A DNA stretch of 64,000 nt. It comes from Hymenobacter tibetensis. GTDB taxonomy: Bacteria > Bacteroidota > Bacteroidia > Cytophagales > Hymenobacteraceae. The stretch covers positions 3,376,001 to 3,440,000 of the forward strand of contig NZ_CP094669.1 of NCBI RefSeq assembly GCF_022827545.1, read 5' to 3'. A program made the position numbers and the translations under genes. The notes beneath the pieces were generated by a model. That model ran no database searches. It was not told the origin of the DNA and worked only from the letters and a program-made list of their open reading frames with translations. This document shows, piece after piece, positions 25,154 to 33,305 of the stretch. Position 1 is the first letter of the stretch; each line of letters begins with the position of its first letter.

Positions 25154-26458
25154 CTACTCCCCAAGCAAGTGCTTGGGAACCAGCAGGCGGTTTTCGGTAG
25201 CCCAACGCCGAATCCAGACGCCTTCCTCATCGTTGGGGCGGCGGTTGAACAGCCCACGGGCCTGCACTATCGTGCGGTTGGCTTGTACTTCCAGCGTCAC
25301 GGCGCGGGTACCGTTGAGGGTGAGCGAGAAAATAGCGCTACGCCCCCGCCGACAGGAATCGAAGTAGGAAGCCACGCAGTGCCGCAGGGTGCGCCCCTCA
25401 TCGAGCAGGTTCCAGTAGGTGCGCAACTGGGTGATACGCACTGGGCACTTGCTCCCTCCGGAAAAGTCCGGTACTGGTAGCGGCACCCAGGTGGTATCCA
25501 GCGTTAGGGTGGTTTCAGGCACCCGGTACGGAGCCTGAGCTAGCTCGCGGTGCCACTGCGCCGTTTGCGTCAGTACACTGCTCATCGAGCGACCCTTCAA
25601 GGAAAAGCCCGGCTGAGCTGGTTCATCCTTGATGCCTACCGCGCGCTTCTGATGAATCCAGTCGCACACGGGCCCCAGTTGGTAGGGGTCGACCATGGGT
25701 GTGGCGGCAAAGAAGTCCACCACCCGCAGCCAAAACTCGTCGTCGCGCCCCAACTGGCGGCTCAGGCGGGAGTCGAGCACCGGCCCGAGCCAAGCCAGCT
25801 GGTCGCGGGCTGCGAGTTGGGCGTAGCGCAGGGCATGCAGAAAAGAATACCCCGCCGGAGCCAGGCGCAGGTGGTGTTCTACCTTGCGGCTAAGCGGCAC
25901 CGGCAGCCCCCGAAAGGTGCGCAATGCCCCACCCCGCCCTAAGTGCACAGTTAGCTCCGCAATGTTGAGGCCATCGTGCAGGCGGCCGGCAGTCCAGGAG
26001 TTGATAACCCAGGCTGGTATGTCGCCATAGTGGTCGAAAAGGTGGCGCACCAGGCTTTCCAGCTGCCGAAAAGGGTTCCGGCTGCGGGGCTGCCAGTCGG
26101 TGAGTTCCCGGCAGCGCTGGGGCAGCCACCGGGCCACTGCCGCCAAGGCCGGGGCCAGTTCGGGGCGCCAAAGTAGTTCGGTACGCTTAGTGGCCAGGCC
26201 ACGCAATAGACTAGCACATTGGGTGCGCTGCTGCTCTTTCTGTTCGTGGATACAGTGCCGGTAAAACTGCGCCAGCGCTGAATTATCGCCCAACTGGGCA
26301 TTGATAACGGGCAGCGAGCCGTAGAGCGAAAACAAGTATTCCACCTGTTGAGGGAGCGGCCAGCGGCGCCAGTCGAGGCGCTTGGCCGCAGAGAGTACTA
26401 TCCGCGCCTGCTGGGCTTCCCAGGCGGCGTGGGATAAGGGTTTGAGACGGTTGGACAT
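25154..26458 (-). CDS. PcfJ-like protein
   Basis: The 434-residue protein carries the PcfJ-type C-terminal region (about 345-425): YWNLLDEGRTLRHCVASYFDSCRRGRSAIFSL, then AVTLEVQANRTIVQARGLFNRRP. The His360-Cys361 pair and the LEGxxxxHCVxSY pattern are the family signature. The N-terminal 340 residues are helical and Trp/Leu-rich without recognisable domains. PcfJ was named from a conjugative plasmid, and to my knowledge its biochemistry is unknown. Here it is the first gene of the Ro-PARG-RtcB locus, so an RNA-related role is plausible. Confidence 0.75.
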   Translation of the reverse strand: MSNRLKPLSHAAWEAQQARIVLSAAKRLDWRRWPLPQQVEYLFSLYGSLPVINAQLGDNSALAQFYRHCIHEQKEQQRTQCASLLRGLATKRTELLWRPELAPALAAVARWLPQRCRELTDWQPRSRNPFRQLESLVRHLFDHYGDIPAWVINSWTAGRLHDGLNIAELTVHLGRGGALRTFRGLPVPLSRKVEHHLRLAPAGYSFLHALRYAQLAARDQLAWLGPVLDSRLSRQLGRDDEFWLRVVDFFAATPMVDPYQLGPVCDWIHQKRAVGIKDEPAQPGFSLKGRSMSSVLTQTAQWHRELAQAPYRVPETTLTLDTTWVPLPVPDFSGGSKCPVRITQLRTYWNLLDEGRTLRHCVASYFDSCRRGRSAIFSLTLNGTRAVTLEVQANRTIVQARGLFNRRPNDEEGVWIRRWATENRLLVPKHLLGE

Positions 26459-26700
26459 CGGGGCAGGTTCCCTTCACGAGGGTGGTTACCGATTGAAAAA
26501 TCAAACTGAGAAGTGGCCCCGGCGGTGGGTGCACTAAGTAGAATCCGGAAGCTTTCGTACATGACAGAAATTATAAAGAGTGATGACTGTAATTAGCGGT
26601 TTAAAGTAAACGCAATTATTATTTGTTAATTAATTATTACCGAAAAGACATAGCTCATCCAGGTCGCATGAAATTAATTTTCAGCGAATAAATAATATGA

Positions 26701-26735
26701 AAAAAGCCCGGCTTCTAGGTGAAGCCGGGCTTTTT
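26701..26735. terminator. Strong bidirectional hairpin terminator
   Basis: AAAAAGCCCGGCTTC and GAAGCCGGGCTTTTT flank TAGGT. The hairpin is perfect and U tracts are available on both strands. It insulates the PcfJ-Ro-PARG-RtcB transcript from the region to the right. Confidence 0.85.
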
Positions 26736-26890
26736 CACGGATACGTCACGAGGAATTTACCTACGCGAATCGTTCAACGAAAAATCCCGGCCATACCAAT
26801 CCCGCTTGCTGCCTATTGGCCGCTGATCCGGTGATTGATAAAGAAAACTGTTGTGTAACAGGCGCATGGCCAAAGGGGATGAGGGGGCTG

Positions 26891-26925
26891 AAAACAAACC
26901 ACCCGAACCTTCTGGGTCCGGGTGG
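26891..26925 (-). terminator. Hairpin terminator, minus strand
   Basis: Read on the minus strand, CCACCCGGACC pairs with GGTTCGGGTGG (one bulge region), followed by TTTGTTTT. It implies a minus-strand transcript arriving from about 27.0 kb. Confidence 0.6.
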
Positions 26926-26954
26926 CGGAAGTATCAGAGGAAGTCTGCTACTAC

Positions 26955-27032
26955 TTAGCTATACCGAACCGCGCATGAAACCATTGGTTCCTTGTCGTCT
27001 TGCTTACTGATATAATTGAAGTGGCGTAGCAT
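26955..27032 (-). CDS. Possible 25-residue small protein
   Basis: ATG at 27032 opens MLRHFNYISKQDDKEPMVSC and ends in AVRYS and a TAA. The next minus-strand hairpin terminator follows about 30 bases later. The only support is the compact start-stop-terminator arrangement; I know of no homologue. It could equally be an untranslated small RNA or chance. Confidence 0.2.
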   Translation of the reverse strand: MLRHFNYISKQDDKEPMVSCAVRYS

Positions 27033-27638
27033 GGGGTTGTTGTGTTTAGTGTGACAAATATGGGAGGAGTTTTTGTATTCACCAAACTGCATTCAAAAAT
27101 ATTTTAATTATTTTTTATTTGGAATAATTCAATCAGAATAAACACCGCAATAAATACGAATTCAAACACTGATACTTCATGATTTTTCACGCGTCAGCAG
27201 CATTCATGTAATTAGTGTATTTGTTGCGGAAGTAGTTGTTATAACTGCTTACCCTTCCGTTCTGCTGTGCAGTGCTTGAGCCAAGTGTCGCGTCTCTACA
27301 CCGTGCAGGAAACAGTTGTAACCACCTTCTTCCCTTTCTTACAGGCTTGGAAATGCTTGACAACCATTGTTTGCTAAGAGTCTTGTGCTGAGCGAAGCTA
27401 GAGTATGCCAGGTAGTACCGCAAAGCCAGCACATGATACGTTAGCTGCTGGTGTTACCTGTTATCCTAGTATCGTCGGTCAACCACCCCTACTCCTTCCT
27501 CATCTGATGAGGGGTAGTAGCTCTCTAACGCTTTCGTCTTTTAGCTTTGAAACAACGCTCCTTGGGTACGTTGACGCTGCTTTTGCTCGATGCTGCTTGT
27601 TTTGCGTACTCAGTTGCGTATCCACTCTAACCGCCTGC

Positions 27639-28541
27639 ATGCCCCGCCTTGCCACTTCCGAACGTTACAGCATCAGTTTGCCTACCGGCCATCGGTTCCC
27701 GATTGCCAAGTACGAGCTGATTCGGGAGCAGCTGCTGTGGCAGGGCGTTGCGCCGGCCGAGGACTTTTACGACCCCGGACTAGCCAGTGAGGACGACATT
27801 TTGCGCGCGCACTCCACGGACTACTGGCACCGGGTGCGCGACTTGCGCCTTTCTTCGGCCGAGGTGCGACGCTTAGGCTTGCCGCAAAGTCCGGAATTGG
27901 TGCGCCGCTCGTTGAGTAGTGTGGCTGGCACGGTACAGTCGGCGTTGCAGGCGCTGCAAGATGGAATTGGGATGAGCTTGGCTGGTGGCACGCACCACGC
28001 GTTTCGAGACCGGGGCGAAGGATTTTGCGTGCTCAACGATATTGCTGTGGCTGCCATGCATTTGCTGCACCACAAGCTAGTCCGACAAATTATAGTGGTG
28101 GACCTCGACGTACACCAGGGCGACGGTACGGCCAGCATCTTCCGGGACGAGCCGCGCGTATTCACGTTTTCGATGCACGCTGGCGCCAACTACCCGTTGC
28201 GTAAAGAGCAGTCCGACCTTGATGTGGCCTTGGACTTGGGCACCGATGACGCCACGTACCTCCGCATCCTACAGGAAACGCTGCCGGGGCTGCTGGCGCA
28301 GGTACAGCCAGATTTCCTCTTCTTCCAGGCCGGGGTGGATGTGCTAGCCACTGACAAGTTGGGCAAGCTGGCCCTCACGCCCAAAGGCTGCCGCCAGCGC
28401 GACGAATACGTGCTAACCCTGTGCCGCCAGCACCAGCTGCCCGTAGCCGTGAGCATGGGCGGGGGCTACTCCGAGCGCCTCTCCGACATTGTGGATGCGC
28501 ACTGCAATACGTTCCGAGTGGCGTATGAGGTGTTTGGATGA
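27639..28541 (+). CDS. Histone-deacetylase-family (AcuC/HDAC-like) deacetylase
   Basis: The 300-residue enzyme has the arginase-deacetylase motifs: LAGGTHHAFRDRGEGFCVLND with the catalytic His pair at 119-120; VVDLDVHQGDGTA with zinc ligands Asp157 and His159; FFQAGVDVLATDKLG with zinc ligand Asp234; and SMGGGYS with Tyr277. The N-terminal start MPRLATSERYSISLPTGHRFP is typical of bacterial HDACs. I chose 27639 because upstream in-frame residues are Cys/Leu-rich and unlike the family. Substrate (acetyl-lysine, acetylpolyamine or small molecule) not evident. Confidence 0.88.
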   Translation: MPRLATSERYSISLPTGHRFPIAKYELIREQLLWQGVAPAEDFYDPGLASEDDILRAHSTDYWHRVRDLRLSSAEVRRLGLPQSPELVRRSLSSVAGTVQSALQALQDGIGMSLAGGTHHAFRDRGEGFCVLNDIAVAAMHLLHHKLVRQIIVVDLDVHQGDGTASIFRDEPRVFTFSMHAGANYPLRKEQSDLDVALDLGTDDATYLRILQETLPGLLAQVQPDFLFFQAGVDVLATDKLGKLALTPKGCRQRDEYVLTLCRQHQLPVAVSMGGGYSERLSDIVDAHCNTFRVAYEVFG

Positions 28542-28580
28542 ACCTAGCAAGACCCTTCCTCTGTTCGACGACGTGCGCCC

Positions 28581-28588
28581 TACCTTTG
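28581..28588 (+). promoter_or_regulatory. Bacteroidota -7 promoter motif (TACCTTTG)
   Basis: TACCTTTG lies 4 bases before the ATG at 28593, the same spacing as at 3673-3680. It suggests a nearly leaderless transcript. Confidence 0.45.
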
Positions 28589-28592
28589 TCTT

Positions 28593-29621
28593 ATGAACCT
28601 GCACAACCCCGCCACCGACCTTCCTGCCGCCAACTCCCTGCCCACGCTGGCACCAGCTGAAGCGCCGGGCACCCCGGCGCAGCAGGCGTTCCGAGAGGCG
28701 GTGCAGCAGGTGGAGGGCTTGCGCCAGCGGCTTCGCGAGGTACAGCAAGAGCAAGCCGAGGCCCGTCGGCGCTACTGGCAGCAAGTAGGGCCGGGGGCGC
28801 GGGCGGTAGTAGAAGCCCGGCGCGCGTTGTTTGCCCCGCTGGAAGACGCATTGCTTCTACCCTATTTCAGCCGTAAAGAGGAACGCCAAATCACAGAGTT
28901 TATCGTGGGCAATGCCCGCTCCCTGCACACCCGATTTGGGGAGGACACGGCGGACATCGTGCTGAAATACGCCCCCAGCCGCCGTGCCGCAGCCGAAGCC
29001 GAAGCGGAGGCTACGCCAGCGGAGGAGAAGCCCATCGACTTCGTCCCGGACCCCAACTCCGACCTGCCCCCACACGAGCAGGCCGCCGCGCATGCCCGTG
29101 CCCGACGCAAAACCAAAGCCCAGAAAGCTCACGAAATTGCCGAGAAAGCCGCCCGCGAAGAACAGCAAAAGCTGCTTTCCAATACCAAAACGCTGTATCG
29201 GCAGCTCGCTCGCACCCACCACCCCGACCTGGAGCGTGACCCGGAAACCCAAGCCCAGAAAACGGCCCTCATGCAGCGCATCACCGAGGCCTACGAAGCC
29301 AACGACCTCTACACGCTGCTCCAGTTGCTCTCTGAATCGGGGCCGGCGGCCCGCGCCGATGACGATGTACTGGCCCGTTACACGCAAGCCCTACACCAGC
29401 AGCAGCTCGAGCTAAAGCAACAGCTCAACGAACTGAAATATGGTGATAATGGCTTCAGCGGCAGCACCGGCAAAAAGCGGGAAATAGAATTGCGCGAGCT
29501 GAAGCGCCACCTGCGCACCGAAGCCGACTACCTAGAGCACATCCTCCGCCTGATCCAGGAGCCCGAAGGCTTGCGTGAAGTGCTACGCGAATTAAGTGCC
29601 ACCGGCCACGACACTGTGTAA
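28593..29621 (+). CDS. J-domain-like protein
   Basis: The 342-residue, highly charged, mostly helical protein has a region near residues 200-245 reading LYRQLARTHHPDLERDP...ALMQRITEAYEANDLYTLLQLL. This matches helices II-IV of a J domain with the HPD tripeptide (HHPD) that stimulates Hsp70. The rest is coiled-coil-like with Glu/Gln/Arg-rich segments and no Gly/Phe or zinc-finger regions. It is a specialised J-protein at most; the Hsp70 partner is not in the window. Confidence 0.7.
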   Translation: MNLHNPATDLPAANSLPTLAPAEAPGTPAQQAFREAVQQVEGLRQRLREVQQEQAEARRRYWQQVGPGARAVVEARRALFAPLEDALLLPYFSRKEERQITEFIVGNARSLHTRFGEDTADIVLKYAPSRRAAAEAEAEATPAEEKPIDFVPDPNSDLPPHEQAAAHARARRKTKAQKAHEIAEKAAREEQQKLLSNTKTLYRQLARTHHPDLERDPETQAQKTALMQRITEAYEANDLYTLLQLLSESGPAARADDDVLARYTQALHQQQLELKQQLNELKYGDNGFSGSTGKKREIELRELKRHLRTEADYLEHILRLIQEPEGLREVLRELSATGHDTV

Positions 29622-29639
29622 GGCCCTTACAACTGAGTT

Positions 29640-30581
29640 TCAGCTTAGAAACTCCACCACCTCTTTAATGACGGCTGGCTCCCGCATAATGCGGTTGTGG
29701 CCGAGGCCGTTGGTCGGGCGGAAATCCAGGGCGGGCCAGCTGGCGGCAATGGCTTCACCGTCGGCGAAGGGCACGTTCAGGTCCTGGCGGTCGTGGAGGA
29801 GCAAAGCACGCTGCACGGGCAGGTGGCGGCCGGCTTCAACCAAGCTGAAGCTTTCGGCGCTGCGGTTGAACTGCTGCTGAATAAAGCGGCTCATCCGCTC
29901 CACCACGCTATGGGGCAGGCGGAGCAGATCAGCAAACCGCTCGGCTACGTTGCGGGTGCTGCTGGGGGCACTCATCAGCACCAGCCGCGGCAACTCGCCG
30001 CCAGCAGCTTGGTTGAAGCGCACGGGAACCCCAGCTGTACAAGCAGCCCCAAAGGAATGGGCGACAACGCCGTACACCGGGCCGCTAGCATTTGCTACCG
30101 CCTGCACGGCGTCCCCAAAGCTTACCAAGGTAGCCCGCACTCCGGCCGATGCGCCGTGGGCTGGTCCGTCGAGGGCTAACACCCGAAAGCCGGCCGCAAC
30201 CAGCCCAGCCGCCATATAGCCCCAAAAACTGGCCCGGTGCTCCCACCCGTGCACCAACAGGATGGTGCGGGCACCCGCTGGGTTCCACTCGTAGTAAACT
30301 ATCCGTCCGCTTTCTGCCTGCACGGCATGCTGTGTGGCCTGCGCCAGTGCGGCAGCTTCCCAGGCTTTGGTGGGCAGCTGCCGGGGCGTAGTAAACAACT
30401 GCCACGCCGAGCGAAACGCCCATTCTCCTGACACCAGTGCTTGCAGCCGCAGCTTCAGGCGCAGGAATTTCAAGCCGGGCGGCACCGAAGGATACTGCAC
30501 TTTCGTGGGGTGGGCTGCAACGGGCTCGGCAACAGTTTCCAAAGGGTAGAGGTCGGAGGCGGGCGAAAAGGCGTTGACCAT
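29640..30581 (-). CDS. Alpha/beta hydrolase
   Basis: The 313-residue protein has the fold's oxyanion HG motif (LLVHGWEHRASFWGYM), the nucleophile elbow AHSFGA and a late acidic/His pair (DRQDLNVPFAD; NGLGHNRIM). It resembles lysophospholipase-like Bacteroidota hydrolases. The first credible ATG is at 30581 (MVNAFSPASDLYP). It follows the TetR regulator by 29 bases on the same strand and is likely controlled by it. Substrate unknown. Confidence 0.85.
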   Translation of the reverse strand: MVNAFSPASDLYPLETVAEPVAAHPTKVQYPSVPPGLKFLRLKLRLQALVSGEWAFRSAWQLFTTPRQLPTKAWEAAALAQATQHAVQAESGRIVYYEWNPAGARTILLVHGWEHRASFWGYMAAGLVAAGFRVLALDGPAHGASAGVRATLVSFGDAVQAVANASGPVYGVVAHSFGAACTAGVPVRFNQAAGGELPRLVLMSAPSSTRNVAERFADLLRLPHSVVERMSRFIQQQFNRSAESFSLVEAGRHLPVQRALLLHDRQDLNVPFADGEAIAASWPALDFRPTNGLGHNRIMREPAVIKEVVEFLS

Positions 30582-30610
30582 AACAAGCACAGCTATAGAG
30601 GAGAAACGAG

Positions 30611-31210
30611 TTACTCTGGCAGCAATTCCAAGCGCAACTGCTCGAAAACCAGGTGGAATTGGCGTTCATCATGGACGCGGGCCATTTGGAGCGCGCCCGC
30701 CAGCGTCGTGAGCACCTGCGCGGCTTTGGCCGTGGGCTGGCCTTTGAATACTAGGGTGCCGGCAACGCGGCCGGCCTCTAGCACACCAGCCAGAAAGTCG
30801 GTTAGCTCCAGCGTCAGGAGGCGCAGTTCCTGCTGCATGGCCTCGGGTAGAGTCCGAAACTCGGCGGCCAACGAGCCAAACAGGCACACGCGCTGCTCAT
30901 GTTGCACGTGCCCAAGGTAGACTTCGAAAAGCGCCTCTAGCTGCTGCTGAGCCGGCAAATCGGTTAGGCGAGGTAGGTTGCGCCACTTGTTGAGGCGCTT
31001 GCGCTGCCGCTGAATAATGGCCACTCCCAAGTCTTCCTTGGCGGGGTAGTGATAATGAATGGCGGCGGGTTTCACTTCCAGCTCCTTAGCAATGTGCTGG
31101 TAGCTGAACGCATTGAAGCCCCGATTAAGCAGCAGTTGCTCTGCCACATTGAGGATGCGGGTGCGGGTGTCGGGAATAAGTGTTGCAGGCTGTTCTAAGG
31201 GCATAGCCAA
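30611..31210 (-). CDS. TetR-family transcriptional regulator
   Basis: The 199-residue protein has an N-terminal TetR helix-turn-helix (residues 16-62: TRTRILNVAEQLLLNRGFNAFSYQHIAKELEVKPAAIHYHYPAKEDL). The C-terminal helical ligand domain includes CLFGSLAAEFRTLPEAMQQEL, typical of the AcuR/YsmB-like branch. A perfect 20-base palindrome sits just before its start codon, implying autoregulation and control of the downstream hydrolase. Confidence 0.92.
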   Translation of the reverse strand: MAMPLEQPATLIPDTRTRILNVAEQLLLNRGFNAFSYQHIAKELEVKPAAIHYHYPAKEDLGVAIIQRQRKRLNKWRNLPRLTDLPAQQQLEALFEVYLGHVQHEQRVCLFGSLAAEFRTLPEAMQQELRLLTLELTDFLAGVLEAGRVAGTLVFKGQPTAKAAQVLTTLAGALQMARVHDERQFHLVFEQLRLELLPE

Positions 31211-31215
31211 ACATA

Positions 31216-31235
31216 CTTACTTACTAGTAAGTAAG
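31216..31235. promoter_or_regulatory. Palindromic TetR operator
   Basis: A perfect 20-bp palindrome made of CTTACTTACT and its complement lies 5 bases upstream of the TetR start. Size and ACTTACT half-sites fit a TetR dimer site that would repress tetR and the hydrolase. Confidence 0.75.
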
Positions 31236-31443
31236 CAAATAACGACACGATATTGTAGGCCGTCGTCCGCTACTCACGATGGCTACCCCACATCAAATCA
31301 GCGGCGACATGCAGAATGCGTCAGGGGAGTTGCCGTACTTTGCCGCTTGCGCACGTTGCTTGCCGGAGTAAGTGCGCGTCTTTTTTGTGGGTCAGCTGGC
31401 CTCGTTCGAATCTGGTTGAGCGGGACAACGGGCCCTACAGTGC

Positions 31444-32556
31444 TTGGCCTCTTGTTTCTTAGTGCTCTTGTTATCTAGATTTCTCCGCCCTCATTTCAGC
31501 TTGTTGCTTTTGCGAACGGCGTATCTCTCCCTGCTTTTTCTGCTGGCTTCGGTACTTGCCTTCAGTCAGACTGCTTACCGGCAAGTGGTAGCCCGCCGGG
31601 GCGACGGTACGCACACGTTGCTACGCCGCTACGGCCTCCCGCCGGCCACGTACCTGCGGCCTTTTCTGGCGTTGAACCGAAAATCCATCGGCAAAAACAA
31701 CAGCCTAGTTGCCGGCCGCAAATACCGCCTGCCGCGGCCCGCCGACCGCTCCCTGGGTGCCACGCGCCGGTTGAAGCCCCATACGGCGGCCAGGGCTACC
31801 ACAGCCCTTCCAAAATCGGTAGCCATGCCGCTGCCCGCTCTGTTTGGCAAGGCCTACGGGGCAGTGCCTTCCGACGGCTTGTTGCGCGGTGCCGTGTTCT
31901 ACCTCTCCTCGGGGCATGGGGGCCCCGATCCGGGGGCTATTGGCAAGTACGGCGGCCACTCCCTGGCCGAAGACGAGTACGCCTATGACGTAACGCTGCG
32001 GCTGGCCCGCGTGCTGTACATGCATGGGGCGCTGGTGTACCTTATTATCCGGGACCCCAACGATGGTATCCGCGACCAAGCCGTTTTGCTCACCGATTAC
32101 GACGAAGTCACGTATCCGAGCCAGACGATTCCGCGCAGCCAGCTGGCCCGCTTACGGCAGCGCATCAACGCCGTAAATGCTCTTTACCCCAAACACAAGG
32201 GAGCGTATCAGCGCTTTCTGGGGTTGCACGTAGATAGCCGCAGCGAAGGCAAGAACATTGACGTGTTCTTCTACCACAACTCCAACAGCGCAGCGGGCAA
32301 ACGATTAGCTCAGAACATTCACAAGATGTTCACGGCCCGGTACAAGCGCGCTCAGCCCAACCGTCCGTACTCCGGCACCGTATCGGCCCGCAACTCTTTA
32401 TATGTGGTGCGCAACAGCCACGCTCCGGCCGTATTTATGGAGCTAGGCAACATCCGCAACAACAAAGACCAGCGCCGCTTCCTCATCCCCGACAACCGCC
32501 AAGCCATGGCCAACTGGATGTATGAGGGCATTCTGGCCGACTACCGGAGCCGCTAG
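31444..32556 (+). CDS. N-acetylmuramoyl-L-alanine amidase (Amidase_3) with LysM-like region
   Basis: The product has an N-terminal hydrophobic export signal (LLLLRTAYLSLLFLLASVLAFSQ) and a LysM-like segment (THTLLRRYGLPPATYLRPFLALNR...VAGRKYRLPR). The zinc amidase domain has SSGHGGPDPGAIGKYG (His), LAEDEYAYDVTLRLA (Glu), LHVDSR (His) and FMELGNIRNNKD (catalytic Glu). It cleaves the amide between muramic acid and the stem peptide during cell separation. The start is uncertain: the frame opens at a TTG and other TTG codons lie just before the signal peptide. Confidence 0.85.
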   Translation: MASCFLVLLLSRFLRPHFSLLLLRTAYLSLLFLLASVLAFSQTAYRQVVARRGDGTHTLLRRYGLPPATYLRPFLALNRKSIGKNNSLVAGRKYRLPRPADRSLGATRRLKPHTAARATTALPKSVAMPLPALFGKAYGAVPSDGLLRGAVFYLSSGHGGPDPGAIGKYGGHSLAEDEYAYDVTLRLARVLYMHGALVYLIIRDPNDGIRDQAVLLTDYDEVTYPSQTIPRSQLARLRQRINAVNALYPKHKGAYQRFLGLHVDSRSEGKNIDVFFYHNSNSAAGKRLAQNIHKMFTARYKRAQPNRPYSGTVSARNSLYVVRNSHAPAVFMELGNIRNNKDQRRFLIPDNRQAMANWMYEGILADYRSR

Positions 32557-32566
32557 AGAAGCAGCC

Positions 32567-33007
32567 TCATAGCTTAACCATGCTTTCCGAATTCATGCAA
32601 TAGCGCAAGCCGCTGGGCTCCGGGCCATCCGGAAACACATGGCCTAGATGGCCGTCGCAGACGTTGCAGATAGCTTCGAGACGCTGCATATTGTGGCTGT
32701 CATCGAAGGCGTACTTGATGGCGTTTTTGGCGAGGGGCTGCGTGAAACTGGGCCAGCCCGATATGGCGTGGTATTTCTCCGAAGAGTTGAACAACAGGCT
32801 ACCGCAGCCACGGCAAGCGTATACGCCGGGCTCGTACAAGCGGCAATACGCATTGCGGTAAGGTGGCTCGGTTCCTTTCTGGCGCAACACCTGAAACTGC
32901 GCGGACGTCAGACAGGCCTGCCACTCCACCTCCGACCTTTCCACGCGGCGCGGCGGTTCGGGGTTGCTGTATTTGGCAAATTTCAAGACATCAATCCAGC
33001 GCAGCAT
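32567..33007 (-). CDS. msrB: Peptide-methionine (R)-S-oxide reductase
   Basis: The 146-residue enzyme repairs methionine-R-sulfoxide. Structural zinc pairs CRGC (Cys65, Cys68) and CNVC (Cys114, Cys117) and the active-site RYCMNS (Cys137) are present, with the family motifs GWPSFTQP and GHLGHVFPDGP. I chose the start at 33007 (MLRWIDVLKFAKYSNPEPP); the longer frame adds unrelated residues. Convergent with the amidase gene, with only 10 bases between stops. Confidence 0.95.
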   Translation of the reverse strand: MLRWIDVLKFAKYSNPEPPRRVERSEVEWQACLTSAQFQVLRQKGTEPPYRNAYCRLYEPGVYACRGCGSLLFNSSEKYHAISGWPSFTQPLAKNAIKYAFDDSHNMQRLEAICNVCDGHLGHVFPDGPEPSGLRYCMNSESMVKL

Positions 33008-33305
33008 CAGGTATATACTCGGGTGTGGCCACGAAGTTAGTGCTAGCTTTTCCAGTCTTCTCAAGCCAAGGGTGCCCCAACACAGTCGTGTTTCAAACAA
33101 CTTTAGTAGCTAAAACGCTTCTCTTTCCTGATCCATTTGTGGAGAAAAGAGTGCAAAGGAGTAGCACGGGTTTATAACTTATTGATGAGCTTACACAGAT
33201 CTGCACCGTAGAGACTAGCTCATCAGGAAGTAGGAATTTTCTGTTTGCGCATAGAATTTTTGTTAGGTTTAACGCAGAAAATTCCACCCCCTACTCACTT
33301 ACCTA

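Larger units (their letters stand above)
26459..27638. other. Long AT-rich intergenic region upstream of the RNA-repair locus and the HDAC-like gene
   Basis: This 1.18-kb stretch must contain the divergent promoters for the PcfJ-like gene and the deacetylase. It holds two hairpin terminators (26701-26735 and 26891-26925) and a possible 25-codon minus-strand ORF. The part 27050-27200 is strongly AT-rich. Frames at 26816-27010 (+) and 27187-27432 (-) show no recognisable protein features. Confidence 0.5.

Noticed and set aside
26816..27432. Two ORFs (26816-27010 plus, 27187-27432 minus) in the large intergenic region
   Set aside because: No domain or signal features. The first overlaps a minus-strand terminator hairpin.
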